Shown here piece after piece: positions 8,221 through 16,464 of a stretch of 64,000 nucleotides of DNA. The position numbers were made by a program, and so were the translations under genes. Numbering within the stretch: position 1 is the stretch's first letter; each line of letters opens with the position of its first letter. The notes beneath the pieces were generated by a model. That model ran no database searches. It was not told the origin of the DNA and worked only from the letters and a program-made list of their open reading frames with translations. Origin of the DNA: Nitrospirota bacterium (GTDB lineage Bacteria > Nitrospirota > Thermodesulfovibrionia > Thermodesulfovibrionales > UBA6898); the NCBI GenBank assembly GCA_021783515.1, contig JAJXTV010000017.1, positions 1-64,000 on the forward strand, in the 5' to 3' direction.

Positions 8221-9300
8221 TTATGACGGCCCGATGTCTTGCGCTCTGCAGTATGCGATGCTGAAATACCTTTTCCGGAAATAGAGCGCAACATTCACCA
8301 GACTGATTAAGACCGGCACCTCGACAAGCGGACCGATGACCGCGGCAAAGGCGGCACCGGAGTTTATTCCGAAGACCGCAACTGCGACGGCTATCGCAAG
8401 CTCAAAGTTGTTGCTCGCCGCGGTAAAGGAGAGGGTGGCGGTCTTCGGATAATCCGCGCCGATCTTCCTGCCCAGATAAAACGAGACGAGAAACATGACC
8501 ACAAAATAGATAAGGAGCGGAATAGCGATGCGGACGACATCAAGAGGGAGCCGCACAATATAATCCCCTTTCAGAGAGAACATGACGAGGATCGTAAGGA
8601 GCAGAAAGACAAGGGTAACCGGACTTATCCTGGGAATGAATACCTTATCGTACCATTCACGACTCCTGATTTTCAGCAGGCTGAAGCGCGTGATCATCCC
8701 CGCAAGGAAAGGGATGCCGAGATAGATAAAGACGCTCTTCGCTATCTGGCCGATCGTAACATCGACCACAGCGCCCCTGAGCCCGAACCATGCCGGAAGT
8801 ATGGTGATAAAGACATAGGCGTAGACCGAAAAGAAGAGCACCTGGAATAGGGAGTTGAAGGCCACCAGGCCGGCCGCGTACTCGGGGTCGCCGCAGGCCA
8901 GATCGTTCCATACGATGACCATGGCGATGCAGCGGGCGAGTCCTATCATGATAAGCCCGACCATATATTCCGGATAACCCCGCAGGAAGATGATCGCAAG
9001 CAGGAACATCAGGATCGGACCTATCACCCAGTTCTGGATCAGGGAAAGAGCAAGCACCTTCCTGTTTCTGAAGACCTCTCCCAGTTCCTCGTATTTCACC
9101 TTTGCAAGAGGGGGATACATCATCAGGATAAGTCCGATGGCGATGGGGATGTTCGTTGTTCCGACCTGGAAGCTGTTTATCAGCGTCCCGGTCCCCGGCA
9201 CGAAATATCCGAGGCCGACGCCGGCGGCCATGGCGGCGAATATCCAGAGGGTGAGGTATCGATCCAGGAAAGAGAGTCTCCTTCCGATTTTTTCGGTCAT
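8221..9300 (-). CDS. acr3: Arsenite efflux transporter, ACR3 family
   Basis: 359 residues with about ten hydrophobic segments. The diagnostic ACR3 region [19 protein letters not shown] contains the conserved Cys that takes part in As(III) transport, and [20 protein letters not shown] matches the later conserved helix. The protein should extrude arsenite across the inner membrane using the proton gradient. ATG 9300 overlaps the arsC stop as ATGA, giving a coupled arsC-acr3 operon in which arsenate is reduced and the product exported. No arsR repressor gene is visible nearby, so how the pair is regulated is unclear. Confidence 0.95.
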   Translation of the reverse strand: MTEKIGRRLSFLDRYLTLWIFAAMAAGVGLGYFVPGTGTLINSFQVGTTNIPIAIGLILMMYPPLAKVKYEELGEVFRNRKVLALSLIQNWVIGPILMFLLAIIFLRGYPEYMVGLIMIGLARCIAMVIVWNDLACGDPEYAAGLVAFNSLFQVLFFSVYAYVFITILPAWFGLRGAVVDVTIGQIAKSVFIYLGIPFLAGMITRFSLLKIRSREWYDKVFIPRISPVTLVFLLLTILVMFSLKGDYIVRLPLDVVRIAIPLLIYFVVMFLVSFYLGRKIGADYPKTATLSFTAASNNFELAIAVAVAVFGINSGAAFAAVIGPLVEVPVLISLVNVALYFRKRYFSIAYCRAQDIGPS

Positions 9301-9728
9301 GGCCTCCCTCCGGGATTCACTGTATTGACCAGGTCGCGAATTCTCTCCTTTATCTCATCCCGGGCCTCTCTGAATTTCCCCGTCACTTCACCTTCGGTGC
9401 CGACAGCCGCAACCGGGTCGTCTATCGGCCAGTGGATACGCCTGATGGAAGGCGGGGTCACCGGACAGGATGCCTCGGCATTCCCGCATAACGTTACCAC
9501 GATATCCATCTTCCCCAGGAGGTCGCGGTCGATCGCCTTTGATTTCTGGACCGCAATATCTATTCCGACTTCCCTCATAACCGCGACGGCTTTCGGATGT
9601 ATCACTCCCGCCGGCATGAGCCCCGCGCTGTGCGCCTCTATCAGGTCTTTGCCGAGCTCCCGCGCAAACCCCTCTGCCATCTGCGAGCGGCAGGTGTTGC
9701 CGGTGCAGAGGAACATCACCCTTGTCAT
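9297..9728 (-). CDS. arsC: Arsenate reductase, thioredoxin-coupled (low-MW phosphatase fold)
   Basis: 143 residues from ATG 9728, which follows GGAGG with 5-base spacing. The P-loop [13 protein letters not shown] with Cys8 is the phosphatase-type active site. Cys81 and Cys88 ([10 protein letters not shown]) complete the three-cysteine relay of the pI258-type arsenate reductases, which are re-reduced by thioredoxin. IHWPIDDP holds the conserved acid loop. It converts As(V) to As(III) for export by the following ACR3 pump, with which it overlaps by four bases. An upstream start at 9746 is possible but lacks a ribosome-binding site. Confidence 0.94.
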   Translation of the reverse strand: MTRVMFLCTGNTCRSQMAEGFARELGKDLIEAHSAGLMPAGVIHPKAVAVMREVGIDIAVQKSKAIDRDLLGKMDIVVTLCGNAEASCPVTPPSIRRIHWPIDDPVAAVGTEGEVTGKFREARDEIKERIRDLVNTVNPGGRP

Positions 9729-9905
9729 CTGCACCTCCCCGCGCATCGCTTCTTTTCCGAAAGGGCCACGATATTATCCCCGGCGGAGGAGCGCAATGAG
9801 GCCTGCGCATCTCAGCCGCCTCATCACCGCGCGCCTCTTCTCCATGGTTTTCTCCCTTGCGTCTCTGCTGCCGCAGGATCAATCCCGCCGGCAGGGCTCA
9901 GGCCA

Positions 9906-10190
9906 TTATACCATTGTCCAACCTACCAGCGCTTCCCCCTCCAAAGGGGAAGGCAGGTTGCGCCGTCCCTGAGGTCCAGGGTCTGATTGCCTATCGTGAT
10001 CGAGACGATCACCTTCTCGGTAGTCGGGCCTATTCGGGCCGGTGCAATCGCCATTGGGACAGACACCGGTCCCGGCCGCGTTCGGGCAGACACCGGTGCC
10101 GGGGCCCATTCCGTTTCCCGCAAAGGCGATAAATGCTCCGGCGACTACCATGAACAGTGAAACCAAACCTATCGTCATTGCCTTTTTCAT
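9906..10190 (-). CDS. Small exported protein with Cys-Pro-Asn repeats, possibly frameshifted
   Basis: ATG 10190 is preceded by a strong GGAGG. A clear Sec signal peptide (MKKAMTIGLVSLFMVVAGAF, then IAFAG) is followed by repeats GTGVCPN / GTGVCPNGDC. Beyond residue about 53 the composition changes abruptly to charged residues, and the frame runs through a hairpin repeat at 9919-9960. In another frame of the same strand the sequence reads EKVIVSITIGNQTLDLRDG, which looks more like protein. The true C-terminus may therefore lie in that frame, with a frameshift near 10030. Function unknown. Confidence 0.5.
   Translation of the reverse strand: MKKAMTIGLVSLFMVVAGAFIAFAGNGMGPGTGVCPNAAGTGVCPNGDCTGPNRPDYREGDRLDHDRQSDPGPQGRRNLPSPLEGEALVGWTMV
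9919..9960. repeat. Long imperfect hairpin (CTTCCCC...GGGGAAG)
   Basis: Outer arms CAACCT (9919-9924) and AGGTTG (9955-9960) and inner arms CTTCCCC (9932-9938) and GGGGAAG (9946-9952) are inverted repeats. It may terminate the small exported-protein gene or be an interspersed C-rich hairpin repeat. Confidence 0.5.
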
Positions 10191-10570
10191 ACGTTTTCCT
10201 CCTCATAAAAAATTGTTGGTAAAGATTTCCGCCCTGGCACCTGCCGGAGCCTGCAGACGTCCGACTTCGCGCCTTTGTCGTGCCGCTTTCACCCCCTCTC
10301 CTGCGATCTCATCTTATGAAATGCAGTTCTCGTGCCCGGGAGCAAGACATCGGAAAGAAAGAGAAAACGGACGGGAACGTGTAAAGCGGGATGCAAATCC
10401 TGCGTTCACGACTGCAAAAAATGCAGGGAAGAAGAGAAAAGAGAGGGGGCTAAAGAGTAATACCGCGATGCACGCGTGCGTTCCGGACGTGTACGGATAC
10501 GCTAACTCTTTATTGTAGCGCTCTCCGGCGGGCGGCGAATCCGGCCCGCCGGAGGCGTATGGGAAAGGAG
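10191..10570. other. 380-bp intergenic region with a possible broken Cys-rich peptide
   Basis: No complete gene is convincing. On the plus strand ATG 10316 opens MKCSSRAREQ... and stops after 22 codons. The next frame then reads CKAGCKSCVHDCKKCREEEK to TAA at 10460, a CxxxCxxC...CxxC pattern. Together they could be one small Cys-rich protein split by a frameshift, or chance. The right end holds the hairpin after the cytochrome gene. Confidence 0.3.
10523..10554 (-). terminator. Strong hairpin downstream of the split-Soret cytochrome gene
   Basis: CTCCGGCGGGC (10523-10533) and GCCCGCCGGAG (10544-10554) form a perfect 11-bp stem with a 10-base loop, 16 bases past the stop at 10571. There is no T-run, so it may be an RNA-stabilising or factor-assisted terminator rather than a classical intrinsic one. 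Confidence 0.55.
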
Positions 10571-11347
10571 CTAGATCTTTTTCGCAGTGGGAGGCGAAGG
10601 CACGTTCGAGCCGTGGCAGTCGCCGCAGTTCGACTGGGCGGTTATGCCGTACATCTTCGAAGGGATGGCCCCCTGAGTCTTGTACTTCCCGTCCTTCCAA
10701 TCGTTTAGCATTTCGACGAGATGATAGGCGACGCTGCCGGTAACGCGGGCGCAGCGATCCTTTCTCTCGGGGCTTCCGAGGGACTTGTCGGCCGCCTTCA
10801 TCCATTTGCCGACGGAGATGTGGCAGAGAGGCGAGTTGCTCACCGTCGTCGGCATATCGAACTTAATCTTCGGCTCTTTGGGCGTGAAGGTCGGCAGCTT
10901 TGCGTCCGAATACCACTGCAGCATCTCGCTTCCCATCAGCATGCCGTCTTCAGACCCGGACGTCCGCGGGCCTATAATCATGTTCGTAACGATATTCGCC
11001 CCGGCGTTCGATCCGCATACCGTCCCCCAACCCGACATCCCGCCTTCGAGAAAGATAAAGGCATCGACCGGGAACGACTTGTACGGTTCTCCCACCTTCT
11101 TTCTCAGCTGCGTAAAGACGCTGCTGATCACGGCAGCCCCGCAAAATACGCGGTACCACTCGTTATAGGCAAGTTCGGCGGTCTCTGCAGGGTCCAGTTT
11201 CACATACGGCCAGGGCCACTTCTCCATTTTTGCGGTCCTCGCTTCCGCCATCGGAAGGGGGCCGCCGAGGCCCATGAATGCCGCCCCGGCCGCGATCGCG
11301 CCGGCGGCGCCCAGTACCGCTCTCCTTGACATACGGTCTTCAGTCAT
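10571..11347 (-). CDS. Tat-exported split-Soret-type cytochrome c (C_GCAxxG_C_C family)
   Basis: 258 residues. The N-terminus MSRRAVLGAAGAIAAGAAF is a twin-arginine signal, so a folded, probably cofactor-loaded protein is exported. The body has the C-GCAxxG-C-C type arrangement (Cys69-Gly-Ala-Ala, Cys111 in TVCGSNAGA, LCHISVGKW, Cys199) typical of split-Soret cytochromes. A single CXXCH heme-binding site, CGDCH, is at 241-245. Split-Soret cytochromes are di-heme electron carriers of sulfate reducers and relatives; only one covalent heme motif is obvious here. The start has GGAGG about ten bases upstream. The periplasmic redox partner is unknown. Confidence 0.85.
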   Translation of the reverse strand: MTEDRMSRRAVLGAAGAIAAGAAFMGLGGPLPMAEARTAKMEKWPWPYVKLDPAETAELAYNEWYRVFCGAAVISSVFTQLRKKVGEPYKSFPVDAFIFLEGGMSGWGTVCGSNAGANIVTNMIIGPRTSGSEDGMLMGSEMLQWYSDAKLPTFTPKEPKIKFDMPTTVSNSPLCHISVGKWMKAADKSLGSPERKDRCARVTGSVAYHLVEMLNDWKDGKYKTQGAIPSKMYGITAQSNCGDCHGSNVPSPPTAKKI

Positions 11348-11504
11348 ACGTTTTCATCCTCCTTTGATTGTTATTATGAAACTTCCTACCGGGAATGCCT
11401 GACAGCCGTTCCCCGAAGCGGGGCCGCCATATCGGGAATTATCCCTCGAATCCGGGCATACCGAACCGTACGGCAGGGCATGGCCCGCCTCCGGCCCGGG
11501 AGGA

Positions 11505-11786
11505 TCATCGTTCGGGGGGGTGGTCTTTGACTGCCGGCATGACGAACTGCCGGCACACAAGGCCCTGCGACTCGGCAAAACCGGCGCAGCAGGGGCAGCA
11601 TACGGTGCAGCGTCCCGGCTGAAGCAGGGGATGGTCGGTATCCGTGGAAAAAGCGCCGCCCATGGAATCGCAGACGTCGTCGGCAATCATAAAGGCATAT
11701 GAAGAGGAAGGGACGAGCGTGACGGACAGCGGAACAAGGATTGATACAAAGAGGGCAAGCAAAGTCACGAATGTTGCAGTCTTCAT
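11505..11786 (-). CDS. Small secreted Cys-rich protein
   Basis: 93 residues. A hydrophobic Sec signal peptide (MKTATFVTLLALFVSILVPL ...) is followed by a short mature region with a cluster CTVCCPCC and further Cys residues at DVCDSMG and LVCRQF. This pattern suggests metal binding or disulfide formation in the periplasm. No family is recognised. A sigma70-type promoter (11796-11824) sits so close to ATG 11786 that the leader would be only a few bases. It lies between the cytochrome gene and the CBS-HPP operon, all on the same strand. Confidence 0.65.
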   Translation of the reverse strand: MKTATFVTLLALFVSILVPLSVTLVPSSSYAFMIADDVCDSMGGAFSTDTDHPLLQPGRCTVCCPCCAGFAESQGLVCRQFVMPAVKDHPPER

Positions 11787-11795
11787 CGCTTCTCA

Positions 11796-11824
11796 ATTCT
11801 GCCCGATTTGATCGGAGTTGTCAA
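11796..11824 (-). promoter_or_regulatory. Promoter of the small Cys-rich secreted protein gene
   Basis: On the minus strand TTGACA (11819-11824) is followed after 17 bases by CAGAAT (11796-11801). The -10 ends 9 bases before the ATG, so transcription would begin almost at the start codon. Confidence 0.5.
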
Positions 11825-12033
11825 TACAAACGTTTCAATAATCAGATAAACCGCCATGTTGCACTCGGCTGCTATTTTCGAGCATCACGACGAGGTCGCC
11901 AACCAATACCTCACAGGGCGGGGAGTAGCCCGAAAAGCCTTTTGCAGCGATTCCTTACGGCATCGGCAGCCACCTCCGAAGCGCCCGCCGGGACGTACCT
12001 GCGGCATCTTGCTCCGCTGCCGCAGCGCAGTCG

Positions 12034-12576
12034 CTAGAACCAGAACTCGGGATACCGTCTGGATTTTGGAATGTTGTTGACGATAAGGGCGATCAGCAGC
12101 ATGATGAGCGCGCCTCCCCCCGCCGGGATGATTGCATAGAGGAAGCCGAGTGCGTGGACCTTGCCGCCCCCGATCACCGCGATCAGCGCTGTTGCGCCGC
12201 CCGGCGGATGAAGGGTCTTTGTCGCATGCATGAGTGCGATTGCGGTAGCGACAGCCGCAGCAGCGGCAAGCCAGATCTGGGGATAAAAGAGTTGATAGGC
12301 GGCGACCCCGACTATCGCTGAGAGCACGTGGCCGCCGATGAGGTTCCGCGGCTGGGCAAGAGGGCTCTTGATCGCGCCGTAGATGAGCACGGCCGAGGCC
12401 CCGAACGATCCGATGATGAGAAGGACGTCCTGCTTCTGGAAAAGGTGAAAGTTGGCGAAGGCGACGACCCCGATGCCGAGAAATGCGCCGATCCATGACC
12501 ACACTATCTCCGATGCCCCGACGCAGGGCGGGCTCTTGGTCGTGCCTTTCATCTTTGCGAAGTAATCCGTCAGCAT
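12034..12576 (-). CDS. HPP family integral membrane protein
   Basis: 180 residues with four or five hydrophobic helices and the family's name-giving His-Pro-Pro in THKTLHPPGGATALIA-like context (ATKTLHPPGGATALIAVIGG). SFGASAVLIYGA and AQPRNLIGGHVLSAIVGV are further conserved HPP stretches. Some HPP proteins transport nitrite (chloroplast and cyanobacterial homologues) and many are fused to CBS domains. Here a CBS protein is encoded just upstream with a 7-base overlap, so the two probably form one regulated membrane unit. Substrate not established in this lineage. Confidence 0.88.
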   Translation of the reverse strand: MLTDYFAKMKGTTKSPPCVGASEIVWSWIGAFLGIGVVAFANFHLFQKQDVLLIIGSFGASAVLIYGAIKSPLAQPRNLIGGHVLSAIVGVAAYQLFYPQIWLAAAAAVATAIALMHATKTLHPPGGATALIAVIGGGKVHALGFLYAIIPAGGGALIMLLIALIVNNIPKSRRYPEFWF

Positions 12577-13196
12577 GACGTAATCTTCCGCGGCAGCTCT
12601 GCACGCATGATGTCGGCCCGGGAAACGATGCCGACGATTCGCCCCTCTTCGCCGACGACCGGCACGCGGTTTATCGCCTTCCTTCCGAAGATTGCCATGA
12701 TATCGAATACGGCAGCATCCCGGGAGACGCAGACGGCCGGGGCCGTCATGATGTCAGCAGCATGAAGCGTCCGGATCGGGGCCGCGAGGCAGGCCCTGCC
12801 CTGGAGGCAGCGCGCGATAATGTCCATGACGTGCCTCCTGTCAGGAGATCCCATGCGGGAGAGAAAGTCCTTTTCCGAGATGACGCCGACAATCCTTCCT
12901 CCGGAGTCAAGCACCGGGATTCCGGAGATCCGGTGTTCCGCCATAAGCGCCGCGACCTCCTCCAGCGGGGCATCCGCCCGCACCGTCACCACCCGGCTCG
13001 TCATGATATCGACCGCCTTTACCGATGAGCTGATGCGCTGCACGGCGTGCCGATAGGCAGAACGAAAAACCTCCTTAAGATCACCCGGCGTGATGTCCAG
13101 ATATCCGTGGACGTCTTTCATCGCCTCGTAGATGTCCTCATCGGATACCTCTGTCTGAAACTCCAGGCTTTCCCTCTCCGGCTGCCCCTTCGTCAC
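12570..13196 (-). CDS. Tandem CBS-domain protein
   Basis: 208 residues from GTG 13196, chosen because AGGGAGG lies 6 bases upstream and because the promoter at 13242-13269 places the transcript start downstream of the next in-frame start (13253). Two CBS repeats are clear: VKAVDIMTSRVVTVRADAPL ... GIPVLDSGGRIVGVISEKDF and LHAADIMTAPAVCVSRDAAV ... NRVPVVGEEGRIVGIVSRAD. CBS pairs bind adenine nucleotides and gate transporters or enzymes. Overlap with the following HPP gene suggests that it controls that membrane protein according to energy state. Confidence 0.9.
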   Translation of the reverse strand: MTKGQPERESLEFQTEVSDEDIYEAMKDVHGYLDITPGDLKEVFRSAYRHAVQRISSSVKAVDIMTSRVVTVRADAPLEEVAALMAEHRISGIPVLDSGGRIVGVISEKDFLSRMGSPDRRHVMDIIARCLQGRACLAAPIRTLHAADIMTAPAVCVSRDAAVFDIMAIFGRKAINRVPVVGEEGRIVGIVSRADIMRAELPRKITSC

Positions 13197-13241
13197 GCTA
13201 TTCCTCCCTTTTTCTGTTACTCTACCGGATAAAAGGCATGA

Positions 13242-13269
13242 ATTGTATGACACCCGTCATAATCGTCAA
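13242..13269 (-). promoter_or_regulatory. Promoter of the CBS-HPP operon
   Basis: Minus strand: TTGACG (13264-13269), 16 bases, TACAAT (13242-13247). Both boxes match consensus at 5 of 6 positions. The leader to GTG 13196 would be about 40 bases. Confidence 0.7.
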
Positions 13270-13301
13270 TTTGACTGCGGACTCCCGGCTTCCCGGCCCG
13301 A

Positions 13302-13329
13302 TTGACTTTTCCTCGAAAACCTATATGCT
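13302..13329 (+). promoter_or_regulatory. Promoter of the W/Y/Q-rich exported protein gene
   Basis: TTGACT (13302-13307), 16 bases, TATGCT (13324-13329). It lies 22 bases before ATG 13352 and is divergent from the CBS-HPP promoter. Confidence 0.45.
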
Positions 13330-13351
13330 TTAGGTAAAAGGAGACGCGATC

Positions 13352-14119
13352 ATGAAAAAGCTGTTTTTGTGCATGGTTCTCTGGGCTTCGGTGATTGTCT
13401 TTCCGGCCCCGTCGATTGCGGAGATTAATATTAATATCGGGATCGCCCTGCCGCCGCCCGTCGTCTTTGCTACGCCGCCGGATGTGATAGTGCTGCCGGA
13501 CACAAACGATGTATACGCCGTTCCCGGTGTCGATATAGATCTTTTTTTCTGGAGCGGCTGGTGGTGGCGGCTGTGGGAAGGCCGTTGGTATCGCTCGCAT
13601 TATTACGACCGGGGCTGGGCATACTATAACAGGGCCCCGAGTTTCTATTTCGATGTCGACCCGGGATGGAGAAGATACTACCGGGATCATGACTGGCGCG
13701 GACATCGATGGGACTACGAACGGATCCCCGACAGACAGCTCCAGCAGAACTGGAGGAGATGGCATAACGACAGGCATTGGGAAAGGCAGCGGACCTGGGG
13801 AGTTCAGCAGTATCACCCCCAGCCTCAAAAACAGAGGGAAGAGCTCAGACGCCAGCGACAGGAGCAATATCATCAGAGACCCGAGGTTCAGAAACATATG
13901 CGCGAGCAGCAAAGGAAACCGGAGGTGAGGCAACCCCAAAAGCAGCAGCCTCAGAAACAGCAACCTCATTATCAGCCCCAGAAACAACAGCCGCATTATC
14001 AGCCTCAGAAACAGGAGCAAAGACAACACGAGTCCCGGGGCCAGCAGGAACGCGGAAAGTCAGAGCACGAAAAATCACGGGAAAACCGCGATCAGGGGGA
14101 TGAAAGACACGAGAGGTAA
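13352..14119 (+). CDS. Exported Trp/Tyr- and Gln/His-rich protein of low complexity
   Basis: 255 residues. A Sec signal peptide (MKKLFLCMVLWASVIVFPAP) leads into a short beta-like region, then an aromatic stretch (WWWRLWEGRWYRSHYYDRGW). The C-terminal half is a Gln/Arg/His/Pro-rich tail with repeats PQKQQPQKQQPHYQ / PQKQQPHYQPQKQ. ATG 13352 follows AAAAGGAGA. Such proteins are common in deltaproteobacteria and relatives as periplasmic or envelope proteins of unknown role. A long frame on the opposite strand is its antisense shadow: it has no signal peptide and only Leu-rich repeats derived from the Gln/Lys codons. Confidence 0.85.
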   Translation: MKKLFLCMVLWASVIVFPAPSIAEININIGIALPPPVVFATPPDVIVLPDTNDVYAVPGVDIDLFFWSGWWWRLWEGRWYRSHYYDRGWAYYNRAPSFYFDVDPGWRRYYRDHDWRGHRWDYERIPDRQLQQNWRRWHNDRHWERQRTWGVQQYHPQPQKQREELRRQRQEQYHQRPEVQKHMREQQRKPEVRQPQKQQPQKQQPHYQPQKQQPHYQPQKQEQRQHESRGQQERGKSEHEKSRENRDQGDERHER

Positions 14120-14167
14120 AAGGACCGCCTCTCCCTTTCAATAATGCCGCCAGGCTTGCCGGTCGCC

Positions 14168-14935
14168 TCAGACTTCCCTGAGCGCGTCGGCAAGTCTGGC
14201 AAACTCTTCGAGCCCGAGCGTCTCGGGCCGCCGTTGCGGGTCGATGCCGGCGGCGGCAAGCGCCTCTTTCGGGTCGTCGGCAAGGCCCTTCAGGGAATTC
14301 GAGAGGGTCTTTCTCCTCTGCGAAAACGCGGTCCTGACGACCCTGAAGAAGGTCTTTTCATCCGCCACCCGCACCGCCGGGCTTTCGAGTATCGTCATAT
14401 GCACCACCGCGGAGTCTACCTTGGGCACAGGCCTGAATTCCTCCCTGGGGATGACGAAGCGCAGCTCCGGTCTTGCAAGGTACTGGACCATGATCGAGAG
14501 GACGCCGTAATCCTTGCCGCCCGGCGGGGCGACGATCCGCTCGGCAACCTCCTTCTGGATCGTCAGCGTCATCGTCTTCAGTGTCTCCTTCGCTTCGAGC
14601 AGTCTGAAGACGATCGGGGTGGTAATGTAATAGGGGATATTTGCAGCCACCTTGAACTGTCCGATCTCCTCATAGGGGAACTTCATCGCGTCGGCGTGGA
14701 CAAGCTCAACATTCCGGTATCCTATCAGCTCGGCCCTCAGCCTGTCGTAGAGCCCCTGATCGAGTTCGATCGCGATCACCTTCTTCGCCGTCTCCGCGAG
14801 GAGTCTCGTGAGCCCGCCGGGACCGGGTCCTATTTCGACGACCGTGTCGTCCGCAGCCACGCCTGAGGCCTCGACTATCCTCGCAAGGATCGCGCGGTCG
14901 AAGAGGAAGTTCTGGCCGAGGTGTTTCTTCGGCAT
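14168..14935 (-). CDS. rsmA: 16S rRNA (adenine1518/1519-N6)-dimethyltransferase
   Basis: 255 residues. The N-terminus PKKHLGQNFLFD, the SAM-binding motif VVEIGPGPGGLTRLLAE, the acidic loop IAIELDQ and the catalytic NIPYYITTPI are all diagnostic of RsmA/KsgA. It dimethylates two adjacent adenines in the 3' hairpin of 16S rRNA late in 30S assembly. ATG 14935 directly abuts the stop codon of pdxA, the common pdxA-rsmA arrangement, so the two are co-translated. Confidence 0.97.
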   Translation of the reverse strand: MPKKHLGQNFLFDRAILARIVEASGVAADDTVVEIGPGPGGLTRLLAETAKKVIAIELDQGLYDRLRAELIGYRNVELVHADAMKFPYEEIGQFKVAANIPYYITTPIVFRLLEAKETLKTMTLTIQKEVAERIVAPPGGKDYGVLSIMVQYLARPELRFVIPREEFRPVPKVDSAVVHMTILESPAVRVADEKTFFRVVRTAFSQRRKTLSNSLKGLADDPKEALAAAGIDPQRRPETLGLEEFARLADALREV

Positions 14936-15925
14936 CTAGATCTTCAATCGTGCGGCGAGTCTGACCGCCTCTATTATGCTGGCCGGGCCTGCGATGCCCT
15001 TCCATGCAATATCGTAGGCGGTGCCGTGATCGGGCGAGGTCCTTACGAACGGCAGGCCGACCGTCACGTTCACCCCCGTGTCGAAGGCGATCATCTTCAG
15101 GGGGATCAGCCCCTGGTCGTGGTACATGCATACGACAATATCGAAGGCCGCCCGGTAGGCCTTATGAAAGACGGTGTCCGGCGGAAACGGCCCGGATACG
15201 GCTATGCCTTCCTTACGCGCATCCCCGACCGCCGGCACGATCTCCCTGATCTCCTCATCGCCGAAGATGCCGGCCTCGCCTGCGTGAGGGTTCAGTCCGG
15301 CGACGCCGATCCTCGGCTTAGCGATGCCGAGCATATCGCATGCCCTTTCCGCGAGCCGGATCGTCTTGAGGACCCTGCTGCGCGTGATCATGTCCGGCAC
15401 GCTCCTGAGAGCGGTATGGATCGTGACAAGGAGCACCCTCAGCGGTCCGCCGGTCAGCATCATACCGAAGTCTTCGGTCGAGGTGAGTTCGGCCAGCATC
15501 TCGGTATGGCCGGGCCACTTCAGCCCCGCCATCTTCAGCGCCTCCTTCGAGATGGGCGCGGTGACGATGCCGTCGACCTTCCCCGCCGTCGCAAGCTCGA
15601 CCGCCTTTCTGATATACCCGGCGCATGCGGCCCCGCCCTCGGCCGTCGGCCTGCCTTTTTCGAAGGCCTTCAGCGAGCCGGCATCGATCAAATCGATCGT
15701 TTCGGCCGACTCTGCCGACTCATCGGGAGCAGCGATTATTCTCAGTTTAAGGGGCCGGCCGAGGAGCCCCAGGGCCTCCTCCATCACGACCGCGTCGCCG
15801 ATCACGACCGGCCTGCAGCAGCCGCGCACTTCGGGGGAAAGAAGCGCCCGGACGATTATCTCGGGCCCGACGCCTCCGGGGTCACCCATCGTGATCGCAA
15901 GTCTCTTCCTGACGGACATGGCCAT
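14936..15925 (-). CDS. pdxA: 4-hydroxythreonine-4-phosphate dehydrogenase
   Basis: 329 residues. ITMGDPGGVGPEI, the PISKEALKMAGLKWPGHTEM segment and VVCMYHDQGLIPLKM are signature regions of PdxA. It is an NAD-dependent dehydrogenase in the DXP-dependent pathway to pyridoxal 5'-phosphate; the His residues in PGHTE and MYHDQG bind the metal. AGGT lies 6 bases before ATG 15925; an ATG 6 bases further down is possible. It sits in a yjbQ-pdxA-rsmA operon with a 13-base gap upstream and none downstream. Confidence 0.97.
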   Translation of the reverse strand: MAMSVRKRLAITMGDPGGVGPEIIVRALLSPEVRGCCRPVVIGDAVVMEEALGLLGRPLKLRIIAAPDESAESAETIDLIDAGSLKAFEKGRPTAEGGAACAGYIRKAVELATAGKVDGIVTAPISKEALKMAGLKWPGHTEMLAELTSTEDFGMMLTGGPLRVLLVTIHTALRSVPDMITRSRVLKTIRLAERACDMLGIAKPRIGVAGLNPHAGEAGIFGDEEIREIVPAVGDARKEGIAVSGPFPPDTVFHKAYRAAFDIVVCMYHDQGLIPLKMIAFDTGVNVTVGLPFVRTSPDHGTAYDIAWKGIAGPASIIEAVRLAARLKI

Positions 15926-15938
15926 TATTGTACCTGTT

Positions 15939-16355
15939 TTACTCCCCGATGATCTTGACGAGGACCCTTTTTTCCCGCCTGCCGTCGAACTCGCCGTAGA
16001 AGATCCTTTCCCAGGTGCCGAAGTCGAGCTGGCCGCTCGTCACGGCAACGACCACCTCCCTGCCCATGATCTGGCGCTTCATATGCGCGTCGGCGTTGTC
16101 CTCCCCGACGTTATGCCGGTACTGCGAGACCGGCTCGTGCGGGGCGAGTTTTTCGAGCCAAAAATCATAGTCGTGATGGAGCCCCGATTCGTCGTCGTTG
16201 ATAAAGACCGACGCGGTGATATGCATCGCGTTGACGAGCACGAGGCCTTCTTTGACACCGCTTTCGCGCAGACACTCCTCGACCTGGGGCGTGATGTTGA
16301 TAAACGCCCTCCGCGTCGGGACGTTGAACCAGAGCTCTTTGCGAAAGCTTTTCAT
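15939..16355 (-). CDS. YjbQ/UPF0047 family protein (secondary thiamine-phosphate synthase type)
   Basis: 138 residues, the normal family length. Signature segments are [24 protein letters not shown], with conserved His and Asp residues, [18 protein letters not shown], and the C-terminal [19 protein letters not shown]. Members have weak thiamine-phosphate synthase activity, but their main physiological role is not settled. First gene of the yjbQ-pdxA-rsmA operon; pairing with a vitamin B6 enzyme fits cofactor metabolism. Confidence 0.92.
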   Translation of the reverse strand: MKSFRKELWFNVPTRRAFINITPQVEECLRESGVKEGLVLVNAMHITASVFINDDESGLHHDYDFWLEKLAPHEPVSQYRHNVGEDNADAHMKRQIMGREVVVAVTSGQLDFGTWERIFYGEFDGRREKRVLVKIIGE

Positions 16356-16464
16356 AGTAACGGCCTCATAATTATATCCGCTGATCGCCTCTTTTGTCCG
16401 TCATGCCCAAAGTGCTTGCTCGGGCATCCGGAGTCGTCAGTGGTGTAATCATCAGCACACGCTC

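Noticed and set aside
11856-12080. 74-codon plus-strand frame
   Set aside because: It overlaps the 3' end of the HPP gene in antisense, lacks a ribosome-binding site, and turns into Arg/Pro-rich sequence.
13217-14029. Long Leu-rich open frame on the minus strand
   Set aside because: Antisense shadow of the Gln/Lys-rich tail of the exported protein at 13352-14119, which has a ribosome-binding site, promoter and signal peptide.
13900-14030. Short direct repeats resembling a CRISPR
   Set aside because: They are in-frame PQKQQPHYQ codon repeats inside a coding sequence with no unique spacers.
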